Source of the DNA: Comamonas sp. NLF-1-9
GTDB lineage: Bacteria; Pseudomonadota; Gammaproteobacteria; Burkholderiales; Burkholderiaceae_C
DNA: 64,000 nt
Direction: 5' to 3'
NCBI RefSeq assembly: GCF_019195435.1
Contig: NZ_CP078069.1
Coordinates: 2,170,001-2,234,000, forward strand
Within the stretch, counting starts at the first letter, position 1, and every line of letters begins with the position of its first letter. The notes under the pieces are model-generated. The model had not been told where the DNA came from and did no database searches. It was given only the letters and a program-made list of their open reading frames with translations. The position numbers were made by a program, and so were the translations under genes. Shown piece after piece: positions 19,801-28,031 of the stretch.

Positions 19801-20373
19801 TCAGGCGCGCTGCTCCAGGAAATTGCGCAAGAGCGCATGCCCGTGCTCGGTCAATATGCTCTCGGGGTGGAACTGCACGCCCTCCACGGCCAGCTCGCGA
19901 TGGCGCACGCCCTGGATCTCGCCGTCCTCGCTCGTGGCCGTCACGATCAGGCATTCGGGCAGGCTGGCCTGCTCTACCACCAGCGAGTGGTAGCGGTTGA
20001 CCGTGAACTCGCGCGGCAGCCCGGCGAACACGCCCTTCTGGTCCGTGGTGATCACGCTGGTCTTGCCGTGCATCTGCCTGCCCGCGCGCACCACCTTGCC
20101 GCCAAAGGCCTCGCCGATCGCCTGATGCCCGAGGCACACGCCCAGCAGCGGAACCTTGCCGGCAAAGTGGCGTATGGCCGCGACCGAAATGCCGGCCTCG
20201 CTCGGCGAGCTCGGGCCGGGCGAGACCACGATGCGCTCGGGCGCGCGCGCGGCAATGTCCTGCAGGCCAATCTCGTCGTTGCGCACCACCTCGACCTGCG
20301 CGCCCAGCTCGCCCAGGTACTGCACCAGGTTGTAGGTGAAGCTGTCGTAGTTGTCGATCATCAAGACGTTCAT
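19801..20373 (-). CDS. trpG: Anthranilate synthase glutamine amidotransferase subunit
   Basis: This is a 190-residue class I glutaminase that supplies ammonia to TrpE. The catalytic triad is visible: Cys80 in LLGVCLGHQ, His169 and Glu171 in VQFHPESIL. The N-terminal [12 protein letters not shown] is the standard family start, which fixes the ATG at 20373. Upstream in-frame sequence runs antisense to trpE and is not coding. It follows trpE by 85 bases, close enough for co-transcription. The protein may also serve p-aminobenzoate synthesis, since no separate pabA is seen here. Confidence 0.96.
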   Translation of the reverse strand: MNVLMIDNYDSFTYNLVQYLGELGAQVEVVRNDEIGLQDIAARAPERIVVSPGPSSPSEAGISVAAIRHFAGKVPLLGVCLGHQAIGEAFGGKVVRAGRQMHGKTSVITTDQKGVFAGLPREFTVNRYHSLVVEQASLPECLIVTATSEDGEIQGVRHRELAVEGVQFHPESILTEHGHALLRNFLEQRA

Positions 20374-20458
20374 GCTGCCCCCACGCTGTTCACTTTGTGT
20401 ACTGCGCTGGCCCGCGAGGGGGCCGTGCCTTGCCTGGGGCCACGGGGCGCTGCGGCAT

Positions 20459-21958
20459 TCATTGCAATCCCTCCTCGACGAGTTCGGCCGCGCGCAGCAG
20501 CGCGCGCGCCTTGGCTTCGGTTTCCTTCCATTCAAGCTCGGGCACCGAATCGGCGACGACGCCGGCCGCCGCCTGCACGTAGAGCACCCCGTCCTTGACG
20601 ATGCCGGTGCGGATCGCGATGGCCACGTCCATGTCGCCGGCGTAACTGAGATAGCCGCAGGCACCGCCGTACAGACCGCGCTTGGTCGGCTCCAGCCGGT
20701 CGATCAGCTCCATCGCATGCACCTTGGGCGCGCCGGTGAGCGTGCCCGCCGGAAAGGTCGCGCGCAGCACGTCCATGCTGCTCAGGCCCTCCCTGAGCAG
20801 GCCCTCGACATTGCTCACGATGTGCATCACATGGCTGTAGCGCTCGACGACGAAGGCCTCGGTCACCTTGACGCTGCCCACCTGCGCGATGCGCCCGATG
20901 TCGTTGCGCGCCAGGTCGATCAGCATCACGTGCTCGGCGCGCTCCTTGGGGTCGGCCAGCAACTCCTGCTCGGCCGCCTTGTCCTTCTCGGGCGTGGCGC
21001 CGCGCGGGCGGGTGCCGGCGAGCGGCCGGATGGTGATCTTGGTGCCCTCCTGGACCTGTTCCTGGCGCACCAGGATCTCGGGGCTTGCGCCCACCACCTG
21101 AAAGCCCCCGAAGTCGTAGAAATACATGTAGGGGCTGGGGTTGAGCGAGCGCAGCGCGCGGTACAGCGACAATGGCGACTCGGTATAGCGCTTGTGGATG
21201 CGCTGCCCCACCTGCACCTGCATGAACTCGCCGGCGGCGATCAACTCCTTGGCCTGCAGCACCGCGGCGATGTAGTCCGGCTTGGCAAAGCTGCGCTCGG
21301 CCGGATGACTCTCGCTTGCCCTCACCTGCGGCGCGCTGACCGAATACTTGAGCTGCTCCTTGAGTTCGCGCAGGCGCTTCTTGCCGCGCGCATAGGCCTC
21401 GGCCTGCGCCGGGTCGACCCAGACGATGAGGTAGAGCTTGCCCGAGAGGTTGTCGATCACCGCCACCTCTTCGCATTGCAGCAGCACGATGTCCGGGCAG
21501 CCCAGTTCGTCGGGCGGGCAGGTTTTTTCCAGCTTCTTTTCGATGTAGCGCACCGCGTCGTAGCCGAAATAGCCCGCAAGACCGCCGCAAAAGCGCGGCA
21601 GGCCGGGGCTGAGCGCCACCTTGAAACGCTGCTGGTAGGCGGCGATGAAGTCCAGCGGATTGCCGCTGACGCTCTCCACCACCACGCCATCGGTCACCAC
21701 TTCGGTCTTTGCCGCCTCGCCAAAGCCGCTCGCGCGCAGCAGGGTGCGCGCGGGCAGGCCGATGAAGCTGTAGCGCCCGAAGCGCTCGCCGCCGACGACC
21801 GATTCGAGCAGAAAGCTGTTGGCGCCGTCGCCGCGCCCGCGCGCGAGCTTGAGGTAGAGCGAGAGCGGCGTCTCCAGGTCAGCAAAGGCTTCCGCGATCA
21901 ATGGGATGCGGTTGTAGCCCGAGCCCGCGAGGCTCTTGAATTCCAGTTCCGTAATCAC
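20459..21958 (-). CDS. trpE: Anthranilate synthase component I
   Basis: This is the chorismate-using subunit of anthranilate synthase, 499 residues. An N-terminal regulatory domain carries the LLES motif used for tryptophan feedback inhibition ([18 protein letters not shown]). The catalytic part shows [31 protein letters not shown] and [19 protein letters not shown]. It starts with GTG at 21958, preceded by CTGGGAGA. It is the first gene of the trp set, downstream of a possible Trp leader peptide. In many proteobacteria gph and rpe lie directly upstream, but here they are displaced about 4 kb away. Confidence 0.96.
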   Translation of the reverse strand: MITELEFKSLAGSGYNRIPLIAEAFADLETPLSLYLKLARGRGDGANSFLLESVVGGERFGRYSFIGLPARTLLRASGFGEAAKTEVVTDGVVVESVSGNPLDFIAAYQQRFKVALSPGLPRFCGGLAGYFGYDAVRYIEKKLEKTCPPDELGCPDIVLLQCEEVAVIDNLSGKLYLIVWVDPAQAEAYARGKKRLRELKEQLKYSVSAPQVRASESHPAERSFAKPDYIAAVLQAKELIAAGEFMQVQVGQRIHKRYTESPLSLYRALRSLNPSPYMYFYDFGGFQVVGASPEILVRQEQVQEGTKITIRPLAGTRPRGATPEKDKAAEQELLADPKERAEHVMLIDLARNDIGRIAQVGSVKVTEAFVVERYSHVMHIVSNVEGLLREGLSSMDVLRATFPAGTLTGAPKVHAMELIDRLEPTKRGLYGGACGYLSYAGDMDVAIAIRTGIVKDGVLYVQAAAGVVADSVPELEWKETEAKARALLRAAELVEEGLQ

Positions 21959-22078
21959 GGGGGTCTCCCAGTTCCGGCGGCGCAGATGCAGAGGCCGCCG
22001 GGTTCATCGTTCGGGGATAGGCCCGGCCCCTCGTGGCCAAAGCCTTCGGGCACCCTGGGAGGTGTACCCGGGGCGCGT
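21959..22078 (-). promoter_or_regulatory. trpE leader RNA with strong hairpin
   Basis: These 120 bases lie between the leader ORF stop and the trpE GTG. A strong stem-loop (22047-22070) pairs CGGGTAC(A)CC with GGGTGCCCG around a short loop. Its CTCCCAG (complement of 22055-22061) is fully complementary to CTGGGAG (complement of 21965-21971), which contains the trpE ribosome-binding region. No U-run follows the stem, so it does not look like an intrinsic terminator. Control of translation or of Rho access is possible, but this is inference. Confidence 0.4.
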
Positions 22079-22159
22079 TCAGCACAGGTGCATGCAGCTG
22101 CGCCAGGGCCAGGCTCCCCGGTCGCTCAGACCTGCAACGAACGCGCGATGGATGAACAT
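22079..22159 (-). CDS. Possible trp operon leader peptide (26 residues)
   Basis: This short ORF runs from the ATG at 22159 to the TGA at 22079. It contains two near-adjacent tryptophan codons, W17 and W19 (AWPWR), in a 26-residue peptide; Trp is rare, so this is the arrangement expected of a leader that senses charged tRNA-Trp. It lies just after an extended -10 element and 120 bases before trpE. There is no ribosome-binding site because the predicted transcript starts at or near the ATG, so translation would be leaderless. The peptide has no other recognisable features. It could be coincidental; conservation in relatives is the deciding test. Confidence 0.45.
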   Translation of the reverse strand: MFIHRAFVAGLSDRGAWPWRSCMHLC

Positions 22160-22166
22160 GCGTGCC

Positions 22167-22175
22167 AGTGTAGCA
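22167..22175 (-). promoter_or_regulatory. Extended -10 promoter ahead of the trp leader
   Basis: On the minus strand TGCTACACT is an extended -10 (TGn plus TACACT), ending 7 bases before the leader ATG, so transcription would begin about at that ATG. No convincing -35 is seen at 17 bases upstream, which fits an extended -10 promoter. Confidence 0.45.
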
Positions 22176-22261
22176 AAGCCCGTGCGCCCTGCCCGGGGGC
22201 CCGGCCGGCGCCGAAGGCCGTTCGGCGCTACGCTGTGGCCTCAACGACACCAGGAGCCCCC

Positions 22262-22732
22262 ATGCAACAGCTACCCACCCGATCGTCCATGCGCCGCAGC
22301 CTGCTCGCTTCGGGCCTGCTCGCGGCCAGCGCCACAGCCGTAGCAGCCGCAGCCCAGGACGCCAAGGACGGCCAGGACAAGGTGATCTACCACATCGACG
22401 ACGCCGCCAGCCAGGCCACCAAGGGCCTGCGCAACATCCGCAACCACCTGGACGTGGCGCCGCAGACGCGCATCGTCGTGGTCACGCACGCCGCCGGCGT
22501 GGACTTCCTCATGGAAGCGGCCAAGGACGCGAAAAACCCCGACATCGATTACGCCGCCCTGGTCAGCGCCCTCAAAGGGCGCGGCGTGCGCTTCGAGGTC
22601 TGCGAAATCACGCTGCGCAACCGCAAGCTCAAGAAAGAGCAATTCATCATGGATGCCGACTTCACGCCCTCGGGCGTGGTGCGCATCGCCCAGTTGCAAA
22701 ACCGCGAGCAGTTCGCCTACATCAAGCCCTGA
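22262..22732 (+). CDS. Secreted DsrE-like family protein
   Basis: This is a 156-residue protein with a signal peptide that contains twin arginines (SMRRSLLASG, residues 9-18) and a long Ala-rich h-region to about residue 32, so Tat or Sec export is plausible. The mature part resembles the DsrE/DsrF sulfur-relay fold (alpha/beta with the RGVRFEVCEITLRNR segment and a single Cys there). The catalytic cysteine position of true TusD/DsrE is not certain. AGGAG precedes the ATG. It is divergent from trpE and upstream of the TpsB gene by 122 bases. The function is unknown; sulfur handling in the periplasm is only a guess. Confidence 0.75.
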   Translation: MQQLPTRSSMRRSLLASGLLAASATAVAAAAQDAKDGQDKVIYHIDDAASQATKGLRNIRNHLDVAPQTRIVVVTHAAGVDFLMEAAKDAKNPDIDYAALVSALKGRGVRFEVCEITLRNRKLKKEQFIMDADFTPSGVVRIAQLQNREQFAYIKP

Positions 22733-22795
22733 GCCCGTGACGGGGCGCGGGCGGCAGCAGGAGGGCTGGCCAGCGCCGGTGCGTGAACAGAGCTC

Positions 22796-22824
22796 TTGCC
22801 AAGATGTGACAATTGTCTTAGTCT
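22796..22824 (+). promoter_or_regulatory. Candidate promoter and palindrome ahead of the TpsB gene
   Basis: TTGCCA (22796-22801), a 17-base spacer and TAGTCT (22819-22824) form a modest sigma-70 match. The spacer contains the perfect palindrome GACAATTGTC (22808-22817), which could be a repressor site. The gene starts at 22855. Confidence 0.3.
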
Positions 22825-22854
22825 GTCTCGCACATTCTTGCGAGCACTTGCACC

Positions 22855-24504
22855 ATGGCCAACACCCGCCCGCTTCAGCGCCCGCGAGTCCTGCCGCCCT
22901 TTGGCGCCTTCTCTCCTGCTCGCTCGTGGCGCGTCCTGTGCGCCGCCGGCGCCCTGTGCCTGAGCGCTGCAGCGTGGGCCGCCCAGGCACCCGTGCCAAT
23001 CACCCAATTCGAAGTCGGCGGCAACACTCTGCTGAGCTCAGCCGAGGTTGAGCGCGCGCTGGGCGAGACAGGCGCGGCGATGACCATCGCCGACATGCAG
23101 GCTGCGGCCCAGCGCCTGCAAGATGCTTACGCGCAAGCAGGCCATGGCGCCGTGATCGTGCTGCTGCCCGAACAGACTTTTGACGACGGGCTGCTGCGCC
23201 TGCAAGTGGTCGAAGGGAAAATCAGCCAGATCAGCGTCACCGGGCAATACGGCTTCAGCCGCGAAAACATCCTGCGCAGCCTGCCCGCGCTGAGCCCGGG
23301 CCAGACGCCCCGACTCAAGGACTTGGACCGCGAGTTGTTGCTGGCCAACGCCAACCCGGCCAAGTACACACGCGTGGTGCTGCAGGCCGGCCAGAATCCG
23401 GGCGAAGTGCAGGCGCTTGCCACCGTCGAGGAACGCCCGCTGCCGCCCTGGCGCATGGACCTGGAGAACACCGGCACGCCAGACACCGGCCGCTGGCGCC
23501 TGGCGGCGAGCTACCAGAATCCCAACGTCGCCGACCGCGACATGGTGCTGGGCGTGCGCGCCGTCACCTCGCCGACCGCGCCCTCGCGCGTGGCGGTGCT
23601 GGGCAGCACGCTGCGCCTGCCGCTGTACGCGGCGCACACCGCAATCGAAGCCGCACTGCTCGCCTCCAACACCAAATCGAGCACCAACACCACCCCCGCA
23701 GGTGACTTGCGCTTTGCCGGTGACGGCCTGTCGGCGGGCGCGCGCGCGATCTGGCTGCTGCCGTTCGTGAGCGATGCCAAATCGCAGCTTTCGCTCGGCC
23801 TGGACATACGCCGCTACCGCACGCAGTGCACCCTCGGCGATCTGGGCGAGGCCGGCTGTGGTGCGGCGCGCAACAACACGCAGCACGCGCTGCCGCTGAC
23901 ACTGGGCTACACGCTGTACCGGCCCGATGCCTACCTCCTGAACCTGCAATGGGTGCGCAACCTCGCCTGGGGCAGCGCCGGACGCGACAGCGATTACGAG
24001 GCCAACCGCGCGGGCGCTACCAGCCACTACCAATTGCTGCGCGTCAACGCGCAGCTGCTGGGGCAGCTCTCGCGCCAGTGGCGGCTGAAGTGGCGCCTGG
24101 ACGGCCAGATTGCGCCACGCGCGCTGGTTGCTGCCGAGCAGATCGGCGTGACCGGCAGCCAGACCGTGCGCGGCTACCAGGAGCGCGAGCTGATCGGCGA
24201 CTCTGGCCTGTCGACCACGCTGGAGCTGAGCAGCCGCCTCGATACGCTGGTTGGCCAGCCGGTCTCGGACGCCTGGCCCACGCTCTCGCTCTTCGTGGAC
24301 GCGGGGCAGGTCTCCAACCGCCTGGGCACGCCTTGCCGCCCGGGGCATTCGCGTTGCAGCGTCTGGTCGGCGGGCCTGGGCGCCGCGTGGAACGGGGAAA
24401 ACCGTTTCTTCGTGCGCATCGAAGCGGCCCGCGCGGGCACGCGGCTGCAATTCACCGATCGCGGTGACTGGAAGCTGCACCTGGCCCTCTCCGCCCTGTT
24501 CTGA
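22855..24504 (+). CDS. Two-partner secretion outer-membrane transporter (TpsB/ShlB family)
   Basis: This is a 549-residue Omp85-superfamily porin. The signal peptide ends near residue 43 (AWA/AQ), two POTRA-like domains follow (about 50-118 and 120-195), then a 16-strand-type barrel. The VRGY motif of loop L6 is present (TVRGYQERELIGD, about 437-449), and the chain ends in Phe, as outer-membrane barrels do. TpsB proteins export large TpsA exoproteins. No TpsA is encoded here; the only co-directional downstream gene, 48 bases away, is a caspase-like secreted protein. The partner is either that protein or encoded elsewhere. Confidence 0.88.
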   Translation: MANTRPLQRPRVLPPFGAFSPARSWRVLCAAGALCLSAAAWAAQAPVPITQFEVGGNTLLSSAEVERALGETGAAMTIADMQAAAQRLQDAYAQAGHGAVIVLLPEQTFDDGLLRLQVVEGKISQISVTGQYGFSRENILRSLPALSPGQTPRLKDLDRELLLANANPAKYTRVVLQAGQNPGEVQALATVEERPLPPWRMDLENTGTPDTGRWRLAASYQNPNVADRDMVLGVRAVTSPTAPSRVAVLGSTLRLPLYAAHTAIEAALLASNTKSSTNTTPAGDLRFAGDGLSAGARAIWLLPFVSDAKSQLSLGLDIRRYRTQCTLGDLGEAGCGAARNNTQHALPLTLGYTLYRPDAYLLNLQWVRNLAWGSAGRDSDYEANRAGATSHYQLLRVNAQLLGQLSRQWRLKWRLDGQIAPRALVAAEQIGVTGSQTVRGYQERELIGDSGLSTTLELSSRLDTLVGQPVSDAWPTLSLFVDAGQVSNRLGTPCRPGHSRCSVWSAGLGAAWNGENRFFVRIEAARAGTRLQFTDRGDWKLHLALSALF

Positions 24505-24552
24505 CCAGCGCGCACCCAGGCCTTCACCGCACATCCGCCGCCGGAGCTCGAC

Positions 24553-26019
24553 ATGATTTCCTTTCTTCCCTCCCGACGCCCGGCCCTGATCGGCGCGCTC
24601 GTTGCTGCGGCGGCGTTGAACCTTGCGCCAGCGGCAGGGATCGCGCAAGTGACCGCCCCCCCGCCGTCGCCTTCACCGAGCCCTTCACCGAGCCCTACGC
24701 CCAGTCCAACGCCCAGTCCAACGCCCAGCCCTACGCCCAGTCCAACGCCGACGCCGCTACCGCCTCCTCTACCACCTCCTCCACCTCCGCCGCCGCCACC
24801 TCCTCCTCCGCCACCGCCTGCTCCCGCGCCGATACCTGCGCCGCCTCCGGCGCCAACGCCGGCACCCGCCCCGCTGCCGCCCCCGCCCCCGCCCCAAAGC
24901 AGCGACATGTGGGGCGACTGGGAGCGCGCGGCTCGCAGCATCGAGGGGCCGCGTGCGCCGCTGGGCTCATCGGCCTACCTGCTCGATGCCGTCCAGCCGG
25001 GCCCGGCCGACGCCACTGGCGCAACGCGTTGGCCCGCACCGGGCTTGCTCACGCCGCAACCGGATGGCAGCCAGTATCTGCGCGTGTTGCCCGTGCGCCA
25101 AATGTCGCGCGACGCGCTGCGCGACGTGCTGCGGGCGCGCGGCGACTACATGGACGGCTTGCTCGCCGGCGCCACCAGCCAGCTCAAGACCAATCCTCGC
25201 CTGGCGGATGCGCCGGGCTGCGACAGCGCCAGCCCCGGCTGCCTGCTGCGGCGCCAGACGCACGCGGTCTCGCCTCTGCGCCCGGCGCGACGCATGGCGC
25301 TCGTCATCGGACTCGATCGCTACCAGGATTTGCGCATTCCGCAACTCGCCAACCCGGTCTCTGACGCGCAGGCCATCGCCCGCACCTTGGGCCAGCAGAT
25401 GGGCTTCGAGGCGCGTGTGCTGCCCAACGCAGGCAAGGCGCAGGTACTGCAAGAGCTCAATCGCCTGATCGAGGAATCGGGGCCGAACGACAGCGTGGCG
25501 CTCTACTTCGCCGGGCACGGCACCGTCGTCAAGGAAACCGGCGAGGGCTACTGGTTGCCCTCGGACGCACGCGCCGACGACCCCTCGGGCTGGCTCTCCA
25601 ATGCCGACATCAACCGCGCACTTTCGGCCATTACCAGCCGACAGATCGCGGTCTTTGCCGACAGCTGCTACGCCGGCACGCTGGCGCAGGGCGACGCGCT
25701 GCTCGCCAGCGCTGGCGCGGATGCACCCCCCGACATCGATCGCATCCAGCGCCTGCGCGCGGTCGTCGTGATGGCCTCCGGTGGCAACGAGCCGGTGGCC
25801 GACGGCGGGCGGGCGGGCCATTCGGTCTTTGCCTGGAGCCTGCTGCGCCAGCTCGACGAGGCGCGCGGCTGGGTAGCGGCCGCGCGCATCTTCGGCGCGG
25901 TGCGCAGCGACGTCGAACGCGAGCTGCCGCAAACGCCGGTGTACGGCGTGGCGCAGGCCGCAGGGCATGAGGAAGGCGCGGACTTTCTGCTGCGGGCCAG
26001 CGGGCCGACAGGCCACTGA
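24553..26019 (+). CDS. Secreted caspase-like (peptidase C14) protein with Pro-rich stalk
   Basis: This is a 488-residue protein. An N-terminal signal peptide (about 1-31) is followed by an S/T-P repeat (about 38-70) and a run of 16 prolines plus P/A-rich sequence to about 115. A spacer of about 130 residues follows, with two Cys near 222 and 229. The C-terminal caspase fold (about 247-480) begins RMALVIGLDRYQDLRIPQL. The catalytic dyad is intact: His about 322 in YFAGHGT and Cys about 372 in FADSCYAG. The stalk suggests an envelope-spanning or surface protein. It is probably co-transcribed with the TpsB gene. The substrate is unknown, and no TPS secretion domain is visible. Confidence 0.85.
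   Translation: MISFLPSRRPALIGALVAAAALNLAPAAGIAQVTAPPPSPSPSPSPSPTPSPTPSPTPSPTPSPTPTPLPPPLPPPPPPPPPPPPPPPPAPAPIPAPPPAPTPAPAPLPPPPPPQSSDMWGDWERAARSIEGPRAPLGSSAYLLDAVQPGPADATGATRWPAPGLLTPQPDGSQYLRVLPVRQMSRDALRDVLRARGDYMDGLLAGATSQLKTNPRLADAPGCDSASPGCLLRRQTHAVSPLRPARRMALVIGLDRYQDLRIPQLANPVSDAQAIARTLGQQMGFEARVLPNAGKAQVLQELNRLIEESGPNDSVALYFAGHGTVVKETGEGYWLPSDARADDPSGWLSNADINRALSAITSRQIAVFADSCYAGTLAQGDALLASAGADAPPDIDRIQRLRAVVVMASGGNEPVADGGRAGHSVFAWSLLRQLDEARGWVAAARIFGAVRSDVERELPQTPVYGVAQAAGHEEGADFLLRASGPTGH
24658..24900 (+). repeat. Tandem S/T-P and poly-proline coding repeat
   Basis: This is a low-complexity DNA tract within the caspase-like gene. A 12-base unit close to ACGCCCAGTCCA recurs several times between about 24695 and 24750, then a CCN run encodes 16 consecutive prolines. 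Units are multiples of three, so slippage would change stalk length without shifting frame. Confidence 0.85.
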
Positions 26020-26114
26020 GGTCGGCCAGGCGCCTCAGGGATGTCCGGCACGGCCCGGGCGAGCCTGTGGCAGCGCCAAGCGAGATGGGCCGCAAAGACT
26101 GATGCAGGAAATCC

Positions 26115-26852
26115 TCAGCCCACGCCCATCTCTGCAAAGCTGTCCATGTAGCCATCCGCATCCACCTCGCGCACCGGCTGCCCGTGGTTGTAGCCCCAGG
26201 TGACGAGGACGACGGGGCAGCCCGCAGCCCGCGCCGCCTGGGCGTCGTTGCGCGAATCACCGACCATCAGGGTGCGCGCGGGCACGGTGCCCAGCCACGC
26301 ACAGGCCTGGAGCAGCGGCAGCGGATCGGGCTTCTTGCGCGCGAAGCTGTCGCCGCCGAAGACAGTCTCGAAAGCGCCGTCCAGCCCCTTGGCGCGCAGC
26401 AGCGCCAGGGCGTGCGCGTGCGGCTTGTTGGTCAGGCAGACCAGGCGCAAGCCGGCGCGGCGCAGGCCCGCCAGGCCCTCTTGCACGCCCGGATAGAGCA
26501 CTGCGTGGCTGCCGTTGACAAGGCCGTAGTGGTGCTGATAGCGTAAATGCGCCCGGGTGTAGAGCGCCTGGGCGCGCGCTGCGGCGTCGGCGTGCCCGGC
26601 GCGGGTGCAGGCCCAGAGCAAGACCGATTGCAACAAATGTTCCGAGCCCTTTCCCACGCGCAGCGCGATTTCCTCGCGTGGCATGGCGGGCAGGTCCAGT
26701 TCGGCCAGCGTGCGAGCCAGGGCCAGGGCGAAGTCGCCCAGCGTGTCGACCAGGGTGCCGTCCAGGTCGAGCAGCACCGCGTCCACCTGCGCCAGCCACG
26801 GCCCGCGCGCGAAGGACGCGGCATCGGCCGGGCCGGTTACATCCATTGACAT
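26115..26852 (-). CDS. gph: Phosphoglycolate phosphatase
   Basis: This is a HAD-superfamily hydrolase of 245 residues that removes phosphate from 2-phosphoglycolate formed by DNA repair or oxygenation reactions. Motif I DLDGTLVDT carries the nucleophile Asp, the motif III Lys is in ARKKPDPLPL, and motif IV is GDSRNDAQAARAAG. The start is taken at the ATG at 26852; 26846 and 26891 are alternatives. In many proteobacteria gph sits between rpe and trpE; here it is separated from rpe by a small rightward gene and from trpE by three rightward genes. Confidence 0.92.
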   Translation of the reverse strand: MSMDVTGPADAASFARGPWLAQVDAVLLDLDGTLVDTLGDFALALARTLAELDLPAMPREEIALRVGKGSEHLLQSVLLWACTRAGHADAAARAQALYTRAHLRYQHHYGLVNGSHAVLYPGVQEGLAGLRRAGLRLVCLTNKPHAHALALLRAKGLDGAFETVFGGDSFARKKPDPLPLLQACAWLGTVPARTLMVGDSRNDAQAARAAGCPVVLVTWGYNHGQPVREVDADGYMDSFAEMGVG

Positions 26853-26936
26853 GCTGCGGCACCCCGATTGCCGGCGAGGCATCCAATGCATTCACTGAGC
26901 CGGAGCTTGTTCCGGCGCACTACAAGGAGTTTGAAT

Positions 26937-27293
26937 ATGCGCAATTTTCGTCTTTCGGTTTTTCTCGGTAGCGCCTTGCTGGTATTTGGCGTGCATGCAC
27001 AGGCCGCAAGCCCCAGCGCTGCCGAGCAGTGCGCGGGCGTGGCCCCGGCGAGCCGCGCCGCCTGCATCCGCGAAGTGGGCGCCGCCGCCCAGGCAGCGCG
27101 CAATGGCCAATTGAGCAGCGCAGACGCCGCCACCTACGAGCGCAACGCCATGGCGCGCTGCCAGGTGTTCAAGACCGAGCAGGATCGCAGGGATTGCGAA
27201 AAGCGCATGGGGCCTGCCGCGGAGCTCAGCGGCTCGGTCCAGGGCGGCGGTATTCTGCGCGAGGAAACCACCACCTACACCATCACGAAGTAA
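26937..27293 (+). CDS. Small secreted protein of unknown function
   Basis: This is a 118-residue protein with a clear Sec signal peptide (about 1-23, ending HAQAA). AAGGAG lies 8 bases before the ATG at 26937, which fixes the start. The mature part has four cysteines in two pairs (C-x10-C and C-x11-C), compatible with two disulfides in the periplasm, and many charged residues. I do not recognise a characterised family. It is divergent from gph, and its last 11 bases overlap the 3' end of the convergent rpe gene. Confidence 0.75.
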   Translation: MRNFRLSVFLGSALLVFGVHAQAASPSAAEQCAGVAPASRAACIREVGAAAQAARNGQLSSADAATYERNAMARCQVFKTEQDRRDCEKRMGPAAELSGSVQGGGILREETTTYTITK

Positions 27294-27966
27294 GCCGCGC
27301 GCGCATCGCGCCTATCACCTGCGCGTAATCGGGCTGGCCAAAGATGGCGCTGCCCGCCACGAAGGTATCGGCCCCGGCATCCGCCACGGCGCGGATGTTG
27401 GCCGCCTTGATACCGCCATCCACCTCCAGGCGGATGTCCCGCCCTGAGGCATCAATTCGCCGGCGCACCGCTTCCACCTTGCGCAAGGCGCTATCAATAA
27501 AGGACTGACCACCAAAACCGGGGTTGACGCTCATGATGAGCACCAGGTCGATCTCGTCGATCACCCAGTCGAGCACGTCGAGCGCGCTGGCCGGGTTGAA
27601 CGCGAGCCCCGCCTTGCAGCCCGCGGCCCGGATGGCCTGCACGCTGCGGTGCACGTGGGCGCTGGCCTCGGGGTGAAAGCTGATCAGGTCGGCCCCCGCC
27701 GCGGCAAAGGCGGCGGCCAGCGCATCCACCGGCTGTACCATCAGGTGCACGTCGATCGGCACGGCGCTGCCGTCGCTCTTCTGTGCGTGCGGCCGTAGCG
27801 CCTGGCACACCATGGGGCCCAGGGTGAGGTTGGGGACGTAATGGTTGTCCATCACGTCAAAATGGATCCAGTCGGCGCCGGCGGCGATCACGCTGCGCAC
27901 CTCTTCGCCCAGGCGGGCGAAGTCGGCCGAGAGGATGGACGGGGCAATGCGGTAGGCGGGGTTCAT
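27283..27966 (-). CDS. rpe: Ribulose-phosphate 3-epimerase
   Basis: This enzyme interconverts ribulose-5-phosphate and xylulose-5-phosphate in the pentose phosphate pathway. It is a 227-residue TIM barrel. Metal and catalytic segments are visible: [27 protein letters not shown] (with His and Asp ligands), [17 protein letters not shown] and EVDGGI. It starts at the ATG at 27966; longer readings are Pro/Arg-rich antisense sequence. It is convergent with the small secreted protein and divergent from the antiporter operon. Confidence 0.95.
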   Translation of the reverse strand: MNPAYRIAPSILSADFARLGEEVRSVIAAGADWIHFDVMDNHYVPNLTLGPMVCQALRPHAQKSDGSAVPIDVHLMVQPVDALAAAFAAAGADLISFHPEASAHVHRSVQAIRAAGCKAGLAFNPASALDVLDWVIDEIDLVLIMSVNPGFGGQSFIDSALRKVEAVRRRIDASGRDIRLEVDGGIKAANIRAVADAGADTFVAGSAIFGQPDYAQVIGAMRARLTS

Positions 27967-28031
27967 GGCGGCGATTGTCGCAGCGGCGCCGCGGGGCAGT
28001 CGGCCCGGCCCCTCGAAAACAAGGATAAACA

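Noticed and set aside
24658..24900. Proline tract as an on/off phase-variation switch
   Set aside because: All repeat units are multiples of three bases; slippage would change length but not frame.
27484..27510. AT-rich CTATCAATAAAG in rpe as another repeat copy
   Set aside because: It encodes the conserved [11 protein letters not shown] segment of the epimerase, so composition is set by the protein.
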